From: Marinobacter sp.
Lineage (GTDB): Bacteria > Pseudomonadota > Gammaproteobacteria > Pseudomonadales > Oleiphilaceae
Direction of reading: 5' to 3'
DNA length: 64,000 nucleotides
Assembly (NCBI GenBank): GCA_030149475.1
Contig: JASBRL010000059.1
Span: 1-64,000 of the forward strand
A model generated the notes under the pieces. The model did not search any database. It was not told where the DNA came from and saw only the letters and a program-made list of their open reading frames with translations. The translations under genes and the position numbers were made by a program. Numbering within the stretch: the first letter of the stretch is position 1; every line of letters begins with the position of its first letter. This document shows positions 1 through 10,280 of the stretch, piece after piece.

Positions 1-10
1 TGCCCGCAGG

Positions 11-107
11 GGCTCTCCCTGAAAACCGGACTCCGCGTTGAGCCTTCTTGAAAGGCAACCAGCCTTCCTGCGAAGCCTCGCCTTGATTCCGGCTTTCAGG
101 GAGAGCC
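11..107. repeat. Imperfect inverted repeat (19/20 bp arms, 11-30 and 88-107)
   Basis: GGCTCTCCCTGAAAACCGGA vs reverse complement of TCCGGCTTTCAGGGAGAGCC; one mismatch; 57-nt spacer. Confidence 0.8.
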
Positions 108-115
108 AGAATTGC

Positions 116-144
116 CAATAGACTTAATCAGAGGTTCCCTAACC
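116..144 (+). repeat. Intergenic short repeat copy A (CAATAGACTTAATCAGAGGTTCCCTAACC)
   Basis: 27/29 identical to 2544-2572. Confidence 0.8.
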
Positions 145-287
145 TTCAGGCGCTCAACAGGGCAGAAAGCAGGCGGATATTCTGCCAACTGGCACGTGTT
201 GTCGGCGACCGGTTTGAACTATCATGGCCGCAAACAACAACTCCGCCCACCCATCATCGCGTGGGCTGCGCGAGAACGGAGTCCGCC

Positions 288-1181
288 ATGAACGAACACG
301 CCCTCACCGCTAACGACGGCCGCACGATGCCGGTCCAGACCTGGGTGCCCCAAGCGCCAGTCGCCGTGCTGGTCATCGCTCATGGCATGGCCGAATATGC
401 CGGTCGCTACGACTCCCTCGCCCGCTGGCTGATGGCACGTCAGGTTGCAGTCGTCGCAGCCGATCACCGTGGCCACGGTCCGGGTTGCCCGGCGGATGAG
501 CGGGGATTTTTTGCGCCCCGTCGGGGCTGGGACAAAGTGATTGAAGATCTGCACCGGGTGGTAACCTACGCCCACTCCCTGGCGCCGGAAAAGCCCCTCA
601 CACTGCTGGGTCACAGCATGGGCTCGTTCATCGCCCAGGCCTATATCCAGCGTTATGGTGATAGCGTGCACTCGCTGATTCTGTCCGCCACCAACCGGAT
701 CAATCGCCCCGCCCTGACCGTATCCCGGTGGCTGGTCAGGCTGATCAAGACATTCAGGGGACCCCGCCATATCAGCCCGATGATCAACAACATGACCTTT
801 GGCGCGTTCAACAAGCCCTTCCGACCCAACCGCACCACCCACGACTGGCTCAGCCGTGATGCCGCGCAGGTGGACCGTTACATCGCGGATCCCTGCTGCG
901 GCTTTCACTGCACCACCCAGCTGTGGAGCGACCTTATCAGCGGCATGATGGCCATCAACCCGGCGTTGTGGCCCCGTCATCTGCCGATACATCTGCTGGC
1001 GGGCACCGACGATCCGGTAGGCGAAATGGGCAAGGGTGTCAGTCGCCATGAAGCCGATATCAAAGCGGCAGGGGTCAATGTCGCCTCGTGCCGACTGTTC
1101 GAGGGCGGCCGCCATGAAATGATCAACGAAACCAATGCGACCGAGGTGTGGGAACACATTTACGGTTGCCTGAACGTCTGA
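288..1181 (+). CDS. alpha/beta hydrolase, monoacylglycerol lipase-like
   Basis: ORF with HGMAEYAGRY, DHRGHG and nucleophile elbow GHSMGS; internal start MNEHALTANDG preferred over the upstream start at 261. Confidence 0.85.
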   Translation: MNEHALTANDGRTMPVQTWVPQAPVAVLVIAHGMAEYAGRYDSLARWLMARQVAVVAADHRGHGPGCPADERGFFAPRRGWDKVIEDLHRVVTYAHSLAPEKPLTLLGHSMGSFIAQAYIQRYGDSVHSLILSATNRINRPALTVSRWLVRLIKTFRGPRHISPMINNMTFGAFNKPFRPNRTTHDWLSRDAAQVDRYIADPCCGFHCTTQLWSDLISGMMAINPALWPRHLPIHLLAGTDDPVGEMGKGVSRHEADIKAAGVNVASCRLFEGGRHEMINETNATEVWEHIYGCLNV

Positions 1182-1286
1182 ACTTCCGCGCAGGCTCTGA
1201 CATTCTGACCTACACTGACGGCATGGTCCGCTGGTATCCCCCGCATACCGGCGGGCGCAAAAATGCCGCGAACAGGAGAGCCAGTT

Positions 1287-2477
1287 ATGGACCACTCCCT
1301 TTATCAGGAACGGCTCAGAGCCGCCATCACCACCCGGGAAAGCGGGTTCGCCGAGGCAGAGTTCCGCCAGCGCTGGCAGGCACTAGACCAAAAACTGAGT
1401 GATGCCGGGCTGGACACGCTGCTGATCACCCAGCCGGCGGAGATTCATTATCTCACCGGGTACAACACCTTCGAGGTCTCAGTGCACACTGCGCTGGCGT
1501 ACTCTCCGGGCCGGCTGGTATTGCAGGTACCCTCCATCGAAACCGGACCGGCCATCGCCACCGCCCTGTGCGACGAGGTGCTTGGCTACCGCTGGGAATC
1601 CACCGATGACATCGTGGAACCGCTCGCCCAAACGCTTGCCGGCATGGGTCGGCGAATTGGCTACAGTGGCTGGGGACCAGGTCTCCGCACCGGGGTGCTC
1701 GATGCGCTAAGACTGCGCCTCAACGACCATACCCTGCAGGAGGCCGACGGACTGCTGGCCAGCCTGCGCCGGGTCAAATCTGCGGCTGAGATCGACTGCC
1801 TGTTCCGCAGCGCACGGATGACGGAAGCCGGCATCAAGGCCGCCTCTGAGGCTGCCATCGCCGGCGCCACCGACAGCGACGTGGCCGCAGCCGCGGCCCG
1901 GGCATTGCACAACGCCGGCAGTGAATTCATGAGCATGCAGCCGATCATCGTCGCCGGTCAGCGCAGCAGTATTATCCACACCAATCATCATCGTTATCCG
2001 CTCACGCCGGGGGAATCGGTCTTTATCGAGCTGGGTGGCGTATGTGAGCGCTACACCGCCCCACTCATGCACACCGTGATGGTAGGCCACAGCCGTGCCG
2101 ACGATCACCGTCGACGCGTCGCCCGCGGCTGTCGCGAGGTCTACCACGCACTGGTCGGCGCCATGCGTCCCGGCCGGACCTTTGATGACGCCGCCCGCGA
2201 GGCTGAAACAGCGTTTGCGCCTCTGGCGGATGAGGCGTTTTTCTCCGGTGTGTTCGGCTATACCGTCGGGGCCACGTTCCCGCCGTCCTGGGTGGAAGGC
2301 TCGGGGTTCATCGCCCGTCATCAGCGAACACCGTTTGAGGAGAACATGGTATTCCACCTGCCGCTGTGCTTTCGCCTGCCGGGCCAATGGGGAGTCGGCT
2401 TCAGCGAAACCGTCCGGGTCACCGCCTCCGGGGGCGAGCCACTGACCCGGAATGACTGGTCGTTCGCTGACGTATAG
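1287..2477 (+). CDS. M24 family metallopeptidase (Xaa-Pro aminopeptidase / ectoine hydrolase-like)
   Basis: N-terminal creatinase-like 'ITQPAEIHYLTGYNTF' and C-terminal pita-bread fold region; start set at MDHSLYQERL. Confidence 0.75.
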   Translation: MDHSLYQERLRAAITTRESGFAEAEFRQRWQALDQKLSDAGLDTLLITQPAEIHYLTGYNTFEVSVHTALAYSPGRLVLQVPSIETGPAIATALCDEVLGYRWESTDDIVEPLAQTLAGMGRRIGYSGWGPGLRTGVLDALRLRLNDHTLQEADGLLASLRRVKSAAEIDCLFRSARMTEAGIKAASEAAIAGATDSDVAAAAARALHNAGSEFMSMQPIIVAGQRSSIIHTNHHRYPLTPGESVFIELGGVCERYTAPLMHTVMVGHSRADDHRRRVARGCREVYHALVGAMRPGRTFDDAAREAETAFAPLADEAFFSGVFGYTVGATFPPSWVEGSGFIARHQRTPFEENMVFHLPLCFRLPGQWGVGFSETVRVTASGGEPLTRNDWSFADV

Positions 2478-2543
2478 GGCTCTGATAACTTGCCAGAAGA
2501 TACCGATAACCTTAAATTGAACAAATAGTCCCGAAGGAACCGT

Positions 2544-2572
2544 CAATAGACTTAACCCGAGGTTCCCTAACC
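2544..2572 (+). repeat. Intergenic short repeat copy B (CAATAGACTTAACCCGAGGTTCCCTAACC)
   Basis: 27/29 identical to copy A at 116-144. Confidence 0.8.
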
Positions 2573-2605
2573 ATCACGAGCTGGTCTGTTTACGGAACTC
2601 TGCCC

Positions 2606-5600
2606 ATGGCTCCCAATTCAGCCGCCCAATCACCGGACGCGAAGACTCATTCGCGAGTTGTCCGGCTGACCCAGATTTACAAGGCCCTGAGTGAGATCAA
2701 TCAGGCCATTGTGCGACTGGAAGACAGCACTGGGCTTTGTGCGCTGCTGGTATGCCGTGTCGCCGTCCAGTACGGCGGCGCCAGCATGGCCTGGGTGGGC
2801 CAGCATGACCCCCTGTCCGGCACCATCGTCCCGACCGATGCCTTCGGTGAACACACAGACTACCTGGACAACATCCTGATCTCGGCCCATGACGACCAAC
2901 CCGAAGGTCGTGGTCCTGCTGCCCGGGCCTGGCGAGAGGGCCAGGCATTTGTGATCAATCATTTTACCACCGACCCGATGACCGTTCCCTGGCACGAACG
3001 CGCTCTGAAGTCAGGCTGGGGCAGCGTCGGCTCCTTTCCGATCCAGCGCAGCGGCAAGCCGTTCGCAGTCCTGAGCGTCTATCACGCGGCGGACGACTTT
3101 TTTGACGATGAAACGGTTGGCCTGCTTGCAGAGATGGCCCGGGACGTAGGCTTCGCCCTGACCAACGCCGATAGCGAGCAGGAGCGGCAGGCCGCACTCG
3201 CCGCCCTACAGACCAGCGAAGCCCATTTCCGGGCGTATTTTGAACGCTCCATGGTAGGGATGGCCGCGACCCGCCCCGACCAGAGCTGGATTGAGGCGAA
3301 CGAGGCCCTCTGCAAGATGCTTGGCTACAGCCAGCAGGAACTGATCAGACTGAAATGGACTGACCTGACACATCCGGATGATCTGCCCCGGAACCAGCAA
3401 CTCTTTGAACGCATGCGCGCCGGGGAGCTCGATGAATACGCGATGGACAAGCGCTTCATCCACCGCAATGGCCATACCGTAGATGTCCATCTGGCCGCCA
3501 GGGCGATACGGGATGCGGACGGCAAACTGCTTTATGCGGTATCACTGGCGGAGGACATCACGGCCCGCAAACAGGCTGAACTGAGGGATTCCCTTCGCAA
3601 CGACGCGCTGGAGATGATGACCCGTGGCGCCTCGCTCTCGGCGGTGTTGCACAAAGTCATTGACGGCATACAGTCCAGTCACCCCGACATGCTGTGCTCG
3701 ATACTGCTGCTGGACGCTGAAGGCAAGCACCTGCTCAATGCCGCAGCGCCCGGCCTGCCCGCTTTCTACAATGAAGCCATTCATGGCGCCCCGATTGGTC
3801 CGGCAACAGGCTCCTGTGGCACCGCCGCCTATACCGGCCAGCGCGTGGTGGTCACGGATATTGCAACCCACCCCTACTGGGAAGACTACCGGGATGTCGC
3901 CCTGGCCGCCGGACTCGCGGCCGCCTGGTCCGAACCGGTACGGGCCGCCAGTGGTGAGGTACTGGGAACGTTCGCCATTTACCACTCCAAACCGACCACC
4001 CCCGATAGCCATGAGATTGCGCTGATTGAGAATGCGGCAAACCTGGTCGGTATCGCCATTGAGCGACGCAGGGCAGAGGAAGAACGCTTCCTGGCCGCAA
4101 TGATCTATCAAAGTAGCAGTGAAGGGACACTGGTAACCGACGCAGAGAACCACATTATTGCAATCAACCCGGCGTTCACCCGCATTACCGGTTACACGCT
4201 CGAGGACATACGCGGCAAAAGCCCTTCTATTCTGCGCTCAGGCCGCCATGAACCGGCCTTTTACGACGCCATGTGGAGCGCGCTCCGTGACAAGGGCTCC
4301 TGGCAGGGCGAAATATGGAACCGGCGCAGGAACGGTGAAATTTTTCCGGCGTGGCTGACCATTAACGCGATCCGCGACGATAACGGCCAGATCCTCCGCC
4401 ACGTCGCACAAGCCTCGGACATCACCAATAAAGTTCGTTCAGACGAACTGATCTGGCGCCAGGCCAATTTTGACTTCCTGACCAACCTGCCCAACCGGTA
4501 TATGTTTCATGAACGACTGGAACAGGAGATTCGCAACGTCCACCGGGATCATTCCCGGCTCGCCCTGCTGTTCATTGATCTGGACCATTTCAAGGACATA
4601 AATGATTCGCTGGGCCATCATGTTGGCGATCAGCTCCTGGTGGCCGCCGCAGAGCGGATACAGGCCTGTATTCGGGAGTCAGATTCAGTGGCACGACTCG
4701 GGGGCGACGAATTTACCGTCATCCTCACCCACATCATCCATTCCCGCGATGCCGAACGGGTGACCCAACAGATCATTACGACCCTGGCCAACCCCTTTCA
4801 GGTTCATACCCACGAACTGTACATCTCAGCCAGCATTGGCATCACCATGTGCCCGGACGACTCCAATGATGTCCACCAACTGCTGAGTAACGCCGATCAA
4901 GCCATGTACGCAGCCAAGCAGCAGGGCCGCAACCGGCTTTGCTATTTCACCCAGTCGCTTCATCAGTTGACCCAACACCGGCTGACGCTGATTAATGACC
5001 TCCGTAATGCTCTGGGCGCCAATGAGTTCGAACTTCATTATCAGCCCATTATCGACCTGAGCAATAATCAGGTCAGTAAGGTGGAAAGCCTGTTACGGTG
5101 GAACCACTCTACCCGTGGACGAATTGGCCCCGACGAGTTTATCCCTCTCGCCGAAGAAACCGGTCTCATTGTGGGTATTGGTGACTGGGTATTGCGACAG
5201 TCGGCCCGCTGGGTTGCCGATTGGTCGCGACGGGGCATTGCCTTGCAGGTTTCGGTGAACATGTCGCCAGTACAGTTCCAGAGTGATGCTCTGGTTATTG
5301 ATGACTGGCTGGCCCATCTGGATACCCTTGGACTGAGCCCAGACCGGATCAACGTGGAAATCACTGAAGGTCTGCTGCTAAATGCCATGCCAGCAGTGGC
5401 GGACAAGCTGTTCCGGTTCCGGGATGCCGGCATTCAGGTCTCGATCGACGATTTCGGCACCGGCTATTCTGCGTTGTCCTATCTGAAGCGGTTTGATATC
5501 GACTTTCTCAAAATTGACCAGTCGTTCATCCGTAACCTGGTGTCCGACTCCAATGACCTGGCACTGTGCGAGGCCATTGTGATGATGGCCCACAAACTCG

Positions 5601-5758
5601 GACTGAACGTCATTGCCGAAGGCGTCGAGACAGAGGCTCAGCGTGAGGCCCTTGTGAGTATTGGTTGTGACTATGGCCAGGGCTATCTGTTTTCCCGGGC
5701 GCTGCCCGCCGACGAGTTTGAGACCTATCTGGCGGGCCAGACTGACGACCGGTGGTGA
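2606..5758 (+). CDS. GAF/PAS sensor protein with GGDEF and EAL domains (c-di-GMP signalling)
   Basis: Repeated GAF/PAS segments; ARLGGDEF; ESLLRW and DDFGTGYSAL, EGVET motifs. Confidence 0.9.
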   Translation: MAPNSAAQSPDAKTHSRVVRLTQIYKALSEINQAIVRLEDSTGLCALLVCRVAVQYGGASMAWVGQHDPLSGTIVPTDAFGEHTDYLDNILISAHDDQPEGRGPAARAWREGQAFVINHFTTDPMTVPWHERALKSGWGSVGSFPIQRSGKPFAVLSVYHAADDFFDDETVGLLAEMARDVGFALTNADSEQERQAALAALQTSEAHFRAYFERSMVGMAATRPDQSWIEANEALCKMLGYSQQELIRLKWTDLTHPDDLPRNQQLFERMRAGELDEYAMDKRFIHRNGHTVDVHLAARAIRDADGKLLYAVSLAEDITARKQAELRDSLRNDALEMMTRGASLSAVLHKVIDGIQSSHPDMLCSILLLDAEGKHLLNAAAPGLPAFYNEAIHGAPIGPATGSCGTAAYTGQRVVVTDIATHPYWEDYRDVALAAGLAAAWSEPVRAASGEVLGTFAIYHSKPTTPDSHEIALIENAANLVGIAIERRRAEEERFLAAMIYQSSSEGTLVTDAENHIIAINPAFTRITGYTLEDIRGKSPSILRSGRHEPAFYDAMWSALRDKGSWQGEIWNRRRNGEIFPAWLTINAIRDDNGQILRHVAQASDITNKVRSDELIWRQANFDFLTNLPNRYMFHERLEQEIRNVHRDHSRLALLFIDLDHFKDINDSLGHHVGDQLLVAAAERIQACIRESDSVARLGGDEFTVILTHIIHSRDAERVTQQIITTLANPFQVHTHELYISASIGITMCPDDSNDVHQLLSNADQAMYAAKQQGRNRLCYFTQSLHQLTQHRLTLINDLRNALGANEFELHYQPIIDLSNNQVSKVESLLRWNHSTRGRIGPDEFIPLAEETGLIVGIGDWVLRQSARWVADWSRRGIALQVSVNMSPVQFQSDALVIDDWLAHLDTLGLSPDRINVEITEGLLLNAMPAVADKLFRFRDAGIQVSIDDFGTGYSALSYLKRFDIDFLKIDQSFIRNLVSDSNDLALCEAIVMMAHKLGLNVIAEGVETEAQREALVSIGCDYGQGYLFSRALPADEFETYLAGQTDDRW

Positions 5759-5781
5759 CCGCCCGCCTGGCCCGGTTCATG

Positions 5782-6423
5782 TCAGCGGGTGCCGTACACC
5801 ACCATGGTCTTGCCCTTGACCTGTACCAGTCCCTGATCTTCCAGCGTCTTCAGCACCCGGCCCACCATTTCCCGTGAACAGCCAACGATGCGGCCGATTT
5901 CCTGGCGCGTAATCTTGATCTGCATGCCGTCCGGATGGGTCATGGCATCGGGCTCTTTGCTCAGGTCGAGCAGTGTGCGGGCAACCCGGCCGGTGACATC
6001 CAGAAAGGCCAGATCGCCCACCTTGCGGGTAGTCTGGCGCAAGCGGGTTGCCATTTGTTCCCCGATGAAATAGAGCACCCGCGGATCCTGCTGGGCAATT
6101 TCCCGGAACTTGGTGTAACTGATCTCGGCCACTTCGCATTCGGTCTTGGCTTTGACCCAGGCACTGCGGGAATCCATATTGTCGAACAGCCCCATCTCAC
6201 CGAAGAAATCTCCGGCGTTCAGGTAAGCCATGATCATCTCACGCCCGTCGTCATCTTCTATAATAACGGTGACGGAACCTTTGACGATGTAAAACAGTGA
6301 GTCGCTCTTGTCGCCCGCGTAAATAATCGTACTTTTGGCGGGATAGCGCCGACGATGACACTGTGAAAGGAAATAATCGAGGTGTTTTGTCTTCTGCTCA
6401 ACCGGCTTGACGATAGTAGCCAT
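5782..6423 (-). CDS. crp: cAMP receptor protein / Vfr-like Crp-Fnr family regulator
   Basis: Cyclic nucleotide-binding domain ([11 protein letters not shown]...[16 protein letters not shown]) plus winged HTH ([28 protein letters not shown]). Confidence 0.9.
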   Translation of the reverse strand: MATIVKPVEQKTKHLDYFLSQCHRRRYPAKSTIIYAGDKSDSLFYIVKGSVTVIIEDDDGREMIMAYLNAGDFFGEMGLFDNMDSRSAWVKAKTECEVAEISYTKFREIAQQDPRVLYFIGEQMATRLRQTTRKVGDLAFLDVTGRVARTLLDLSKEPDAMTHPDGMQIKITRQEIGRIVGCSREMVGRVLKTLEDQGLVQVKGKTMVVYGTR

Positions 6424-6818
6424 AATGCGAGTCGTGCCTCCTTAACTGGCGAATCCCGGTATTGTTGTCATCCCTGCTGTCCGTGCGGGTCTTGATGCGC
6501 TGACCGACAGGCGGCCCTGCCCGATAATGGAAACGGCGGCCCGGCAATGACATGATCAATGCTGTCGGCGGAGCAACTTATAGCAAGATGCCCGGGTTTG
6601 GGCAACCGGCAAGCGACTGGCCCGGACCCACTACACGCGCCGACGAGAGAATTCAAACGGATGGCCGGAACGTCTCGAGCTGTCAGCGTGACGCCAGACC
6701 GGCGTCTGCCCCACAGTATAGATCAGAAACCGGCATTTGCTCTGCCGGTCCCGGACTGTGCCTGCCACAGGCGCGTTGTGATAGCATCGCCGCATTCAGA
6801 TCGAAGGAGTCAACGGAT

Positions 6819-7238
6819 ATGAAAGCAACCATTAACTGGACCGGCAACGCCAGCTTCAAGGCCAACAGCGGCAGCGGCCACACCGTGCAGCTTGACGGCC
6901 CCCCGGATCACGGTGGCCGTGACCTGGGCCCCCGTCCGATGGAAATGGTGCTGATGGGGCTGGGTGGCTGCTCATCATTTGACGTCATGAGCATTCTCCA
7001 GAAAAGCCGTCAACAGGTGACGGACTGCCGGGCAGAACTGGAGGCGCAGCGGGCTGACACCGTGCCAGCGGTGTTTACCGCGATTCATCTGCACTTTGTC
7101 GTCACCGGTCATCAGCTCAAAGAGAATCTGGTCAAACGGGCTGTCAGCCTGTCCGCGGAAAAATACTGCTCGGCGTCGATCATGCTGGAACAGGCCGGGG
7201 TTCAGATTACCCACAGTTTCGAGATTCACGAGGGGTGA
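6819..7238 (+). CDS. OsmC/Ohr family protein
   Basis: MKATINWTGNASF...GPRPMEMVLMGLGGCSSFDVMSIL is typical of OsmC family; internal start inside the longer ORF 6552. Confidence 0.85.
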   Translation: MKATINWTGNASFKANSGSGHTVQLDGPPDHGGRDLGPRPMEMVLMGLGGCSSFDVMSILQKSRQQVTDCRAELEAQRADTVPAVFTAIHLHFVVTGHQLKENLVKRAVSLSAEKYCSASIMLEQAGVQITHSFEIHEG

Positions 7239-7527
7239 AGGCGCCTCCGCGACCATGATGTGCGGGTTGCCGGGAGGGTAAAAAGAGCGCGCGCGACAGT
7301 GCCGGGTTGCCACCATCGTTCCGGTCTTTACGGATGTTAAAATATGCTTGCGGCTCTATCCAAAAAACCGTGCGGTGTGCATAATACGCACCCTCTCCCG
7401 CCGGCCTGCACAAAAGGTGACCAGCCTGCTCGGTAGTCGGTGGCGGCCTCAGTGTCGAACACAAACAGGCATGCACCCGCAGGCATGACCACTGTCATTC
7501 ATCTCCATCATCCTGGGGGAGCTGAAC

Positions 7528-8319
7528 ATGGAAAACAAACTTCAGTTACATGGGTTCAACAACCTGACCAAGTCGCTAAGCTTCAATATTTACGACATCT
7601 GTTACGCGCAGACTGAAGAGCAGCGTGAAGCCTACATCGATTACATTGATGAGATGTACAATGCAGAGCGGTTGACCCAGATCCTGTCCGACGTGGTCAA
7701 GATCATCGGCGCCAATGTGCTCAACATTGCCCGTCAGGACTACGAGCCCCACGGTGCCTCGGTAACCATGCTCATCGCCGAGCACGAACTGACCAACGGC
7801 GAACCTGACAACGAGGAATCCCCGGGCCCCCTGCCGGATACCATCGTTGCTCACCTCGACAAAAGCCACGTGACCGTGCACACCTATCCGGAAAGCCACC
7901 CCTACGAGGGCATCAGCACCTTCCGGGCCGACATCGACGTGTCAACCTGTGGCCTGATATCTCCTCTGAAAGTGCTGAACTATCTGATCCACAGCTTTGA
8001 TTCAGACGTGGTGACGGTGGATTACCGCGTGCGCGGCTTTACCCGGGATGTGGATGGCACCAAGCACTACATCGATCACGACATCAACTCGATCCAGAAC
8101 TATCTGACCGAGGATACCCAGAACGCCTATCAGATGATTGATGTGAACGTGTATCAGGAAAACATGTTTCACACCAAAATGATGCTCAAGAACTTCAAGC
8201 TCGATAACTATGTCTTTGGCGTCAACGCCAGCGATCTCGGGGCCGAAGAGGCACAGTCCATTGAAGAGCGCCTGAAGCGTGAAATGCTGGAAATATTCTA
8301 CTCCCGAAACGTCGAGTAA
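7528..8319 (+). CDS. speD: S-adenosylmethionine decarboxylase proenzyme (E. coli type)
   Basis: 263 aa, [21 protein letters not shown]..., [32 protein letters not shown]. Confidence 0.95.
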   Translation: MENKLQLHGFNNLTKSLSFNIYDICYAQTEEQREAYIDYIDEMYNAERLTQILSDVVKIIGANVLNIARQDYEPHGASVTMLIAEHELTNGEPDNEESPGPLPDTIVAHLDKSHVTVHTYPESHPYEGISTFRADIDVSTCGLISPLKVLNYLIHSFDSDVVTVDYRVRGFTRDVDGTKHYIDHDINSIQNYLTEDTQNAYQMIDVNVYQENMFHTKMMLKNFKLDNYVFGVNASDLGAEEAQSIEERLKREMLEIFYSRNVE

Positions 8320-8465
8320 TCCGGCCCCCGGCAGCCCGTTATCCGTGCACTGCCGGGCATTCAGAATTTTCGAACAACTCCTCCAGAACTCTTCGATTTC
8401 TTCCCCAACAAGATCGACGTCTAATAGTGTCATATAGTGGACAACGGGCTACCTGGAGGTGTGAT

Positions 8466-9311
8466 ATGACATCGCGCTCAATCAAACGCATTATTCCGGC
8501 CATTGAGACATCCGATGGTGCCGGGGTCAGAATCAAACGGTCCCTTGGTCAGAGTCAGCACGTGCGAATGGACCCGTTCCTGATGCTCGATGAATTCGGT
8601 TCTGATCAGGCCGCTGACTACATCGCCGGGTTCCCGTCGCACCCGCACCGGGGCTTCGAAACCGTGACTTACATGATCGAAGGCCACATGCTTCATGAGG
8701 ATCACCTGGGCAACCAGGGCGACCTGAGAAACGGCGGGGTCCAGTGGATGACCGCCGGACGGGGCATCATTCACTCGGAAATGCCGCAACAGGAAGAAGG
8801 CATCATGCGCGGCTTCCAGCTATGGCTGAATCTGCCGGCCGCGGACAAAATGTGCCCGGCCGGCTACCGCGATATCCAGCCCGAGGAGATTCCGGACGTT
8901 GCCTTCGACGGAGGCCATCTGAAGCTGGTCGCAGGGCAGATGGAACTGGCCGGACAGCGCCACGATGGGGCGGTCACCGGTGGTGCCACGCAGCCGTTGT
9001 ATGCAGACATTCACCTGTCGCCCTTGGCGACCGTCACGCTGCCGGTGGCGGCGATGCTGGCCGGCCTGGTCTATCTTTACGACGGCGCCGCAACCCTCAA
9101 CGACGAGGCCCTGACCCTGAGCGCTGCCAGCGTTCTAGCCGACGGTAACGAGATCAGCCTGACCGCCGGCCCGGCCGGAGCCCGACTGCTGTTGATCGCC
9201 GGCAAGCCGATCGGTGAACCCATTGTCCAGTATGGCCCATTCGTCATGAACAGCCGCGAGGAGATCGAACAGACACTTCAGGATTATCGGGAGGGTCGCC
9301 TGACGGCGTAA
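8466..9311 (+). CDS. Pirin family protein
   Basis: FPSHPHRGFETVTYMIEG...GDLRNGGVQWMTAGRGIIHSEMPQ pirin signature; internal start preferred. Confidence 0.9.
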   Translation: MTSRSIKRIIPAIETSDGAGVRIKRSLGQSQHVRMDPFLMLDEFGSDQAADYIAGFPSHPHRGFETVTYMIEGHMLHEDHLGNQGDLRNGGVQWMTAGRGIIHSEMPQQEEGIMRGFQLWLNLPAADKMCPAGYRDIQPEEIPDVAFDGGHLKLVAGQMELAGQRHDGAVTGGATQPLYADIHLSPLATVTLPVAAMLAGLVYLYDGAATLNDEALTLSAASVLADGNEISLTAGPAGARLLLIAGKPIGEPIVQYGPFVMNSREEIEQTLQDYREGRLTA

Positions 9312-9317
9312 CAGCCA

Positions 9318-9365
9318 CCCCCGCAACTCACGCCGGTTTCCGGCACGGGTTGCGGGGGCGTTTTA
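9318..9365. terminator. Nested hairpin, likely bidirectional terminator between convergent genes
   Basis: CCCCCGCAAC...GTTGCGGGGG stem with inner GCCGG/CCGGC, followed by GCGTTTTA. Confidence 0.75.
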
Positions 9366-10229
9366 TGCAAAGGGTTTTTGCGCCATCAGTTCCAGCACCA
9401 TCGGTCGCATGATCAGGTCCATGGCCAGGGAAAGTTTGGGACCGGGTATCACCAGGGTGTCGTGACGGGACAGGCTGCTGCCACTGATCATCCGCAACAG
9501 ATAGGGGAAGTCCACACCGGCCGGCGCCCGGAAGCGGATCACCACCAGACTCTCATCTTCGGTCGGCACATCACGGACTACAAACGGGTTGGACGTATCC
9601 ACCAGCGGAATGCGCTGAAAGTTGATATGGGTTCGGGAGAACTGCGGCACGATGTCGTGTACATAGTCGTCCATCCGGTTAATGATGGTCTGGACCACGG
9701 CCTCCTCGGAATAACCTCGCTGATAGGTGTCACGACGGATCTTCTGGATCCATTCCAGGTTGACGATCGGCACCACGCCGATCAGCAGGTCAACATACTG
9801 GGCAATGTTATAGGTGGGGCTGATAACACCACCGTGCAGGCCCTCGTAGAACAGCAGGTCGGTGTCCGCCGGCAGGGCGGACCAGGCGGTGAAACTGCCC
9901 CGCTCATGGCCGCTTTTCACCAGCTCGCGGTCTTCATCGTGCACATAGCGCCGGAACTGGCCGCTACCCGTGTGGCCGTAGTCGTAAAACAACGCCTCGA
10001 GTTTGTCGATGTGGTTGGCCTCGAGGGCAAAGTGATTACGCGCGCCAAACTGACCCTTCGCGGCCAGCCGCACCATCTGATCACGGGTATAGCGGTGGAA
10101 GCTGTCGCCGCTGACCATCGCCGCACAGATACCTTCGGTAGCGAAAATACGGCTGAAGCTCCGGCCCGTGGTGGTGGTTCCGGCACCGGAAGAGCCGGTG
10201 ACCGCGATAACGGGGTGGCGTCGTGACAT
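9363..10229 (-). CDS. prkB: Phosphoribulokinase-family protein (bacterial type)
   Basis: P-loop AVTGSSGAGTTTTGRSF, DSFHRYTRD, FYEGLHGGV, VVPIVNLEWIQKIRRD. Confidence 0.88.
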   Translation of the reverse strand: MSRRHPVIAVTGSSGAGTTTTGRSFSRIFATEGICAAMVSGDSFHRYTRDQMVRLAAKGQFGARNHFALEANHIDKLEALFYDYGHTGSGQFRRYVHDEDRELVKSGHERGSFTAWSALPADTDLLFYEGLHGGVISPTYNIAQYVDLLIGVVPIVNLEWIQKIRRDTYQRGYSEEAVVQTIINRMDDYVHDIVPQFSRTHINFQRIPLVDTSNPFVVRDVPTEDESLVVIRFRAPAGVDFPYLLRMISGSSLSRHDTLVIPGPKLSLAMDLIMRPMVLELMAQKPFA

Positions 10230-10280
10230 AACACTTCCTGACCTGTTGGCGGTTGCTGACTCAGCCCGCGGCGCCAGTGC

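Noticed and set aside
222-1295. 357-aa minus-strand ORF
   Set aside because: Antisense shadow of the alpha/beta hydrolase, which has clear family motifs.
9318-9365. Strong nested hairpin as a possible regulatory RNA
   Set aside because: Position between convergent genes, with a T-stretch on one side, is fully explained by a bidirectional terminator.
9363-10229. Phosphoribulokinase as evidence of carbon fixation
   Set aside because: No other CBB gene in the window; PRK alone does not support autotrophy.
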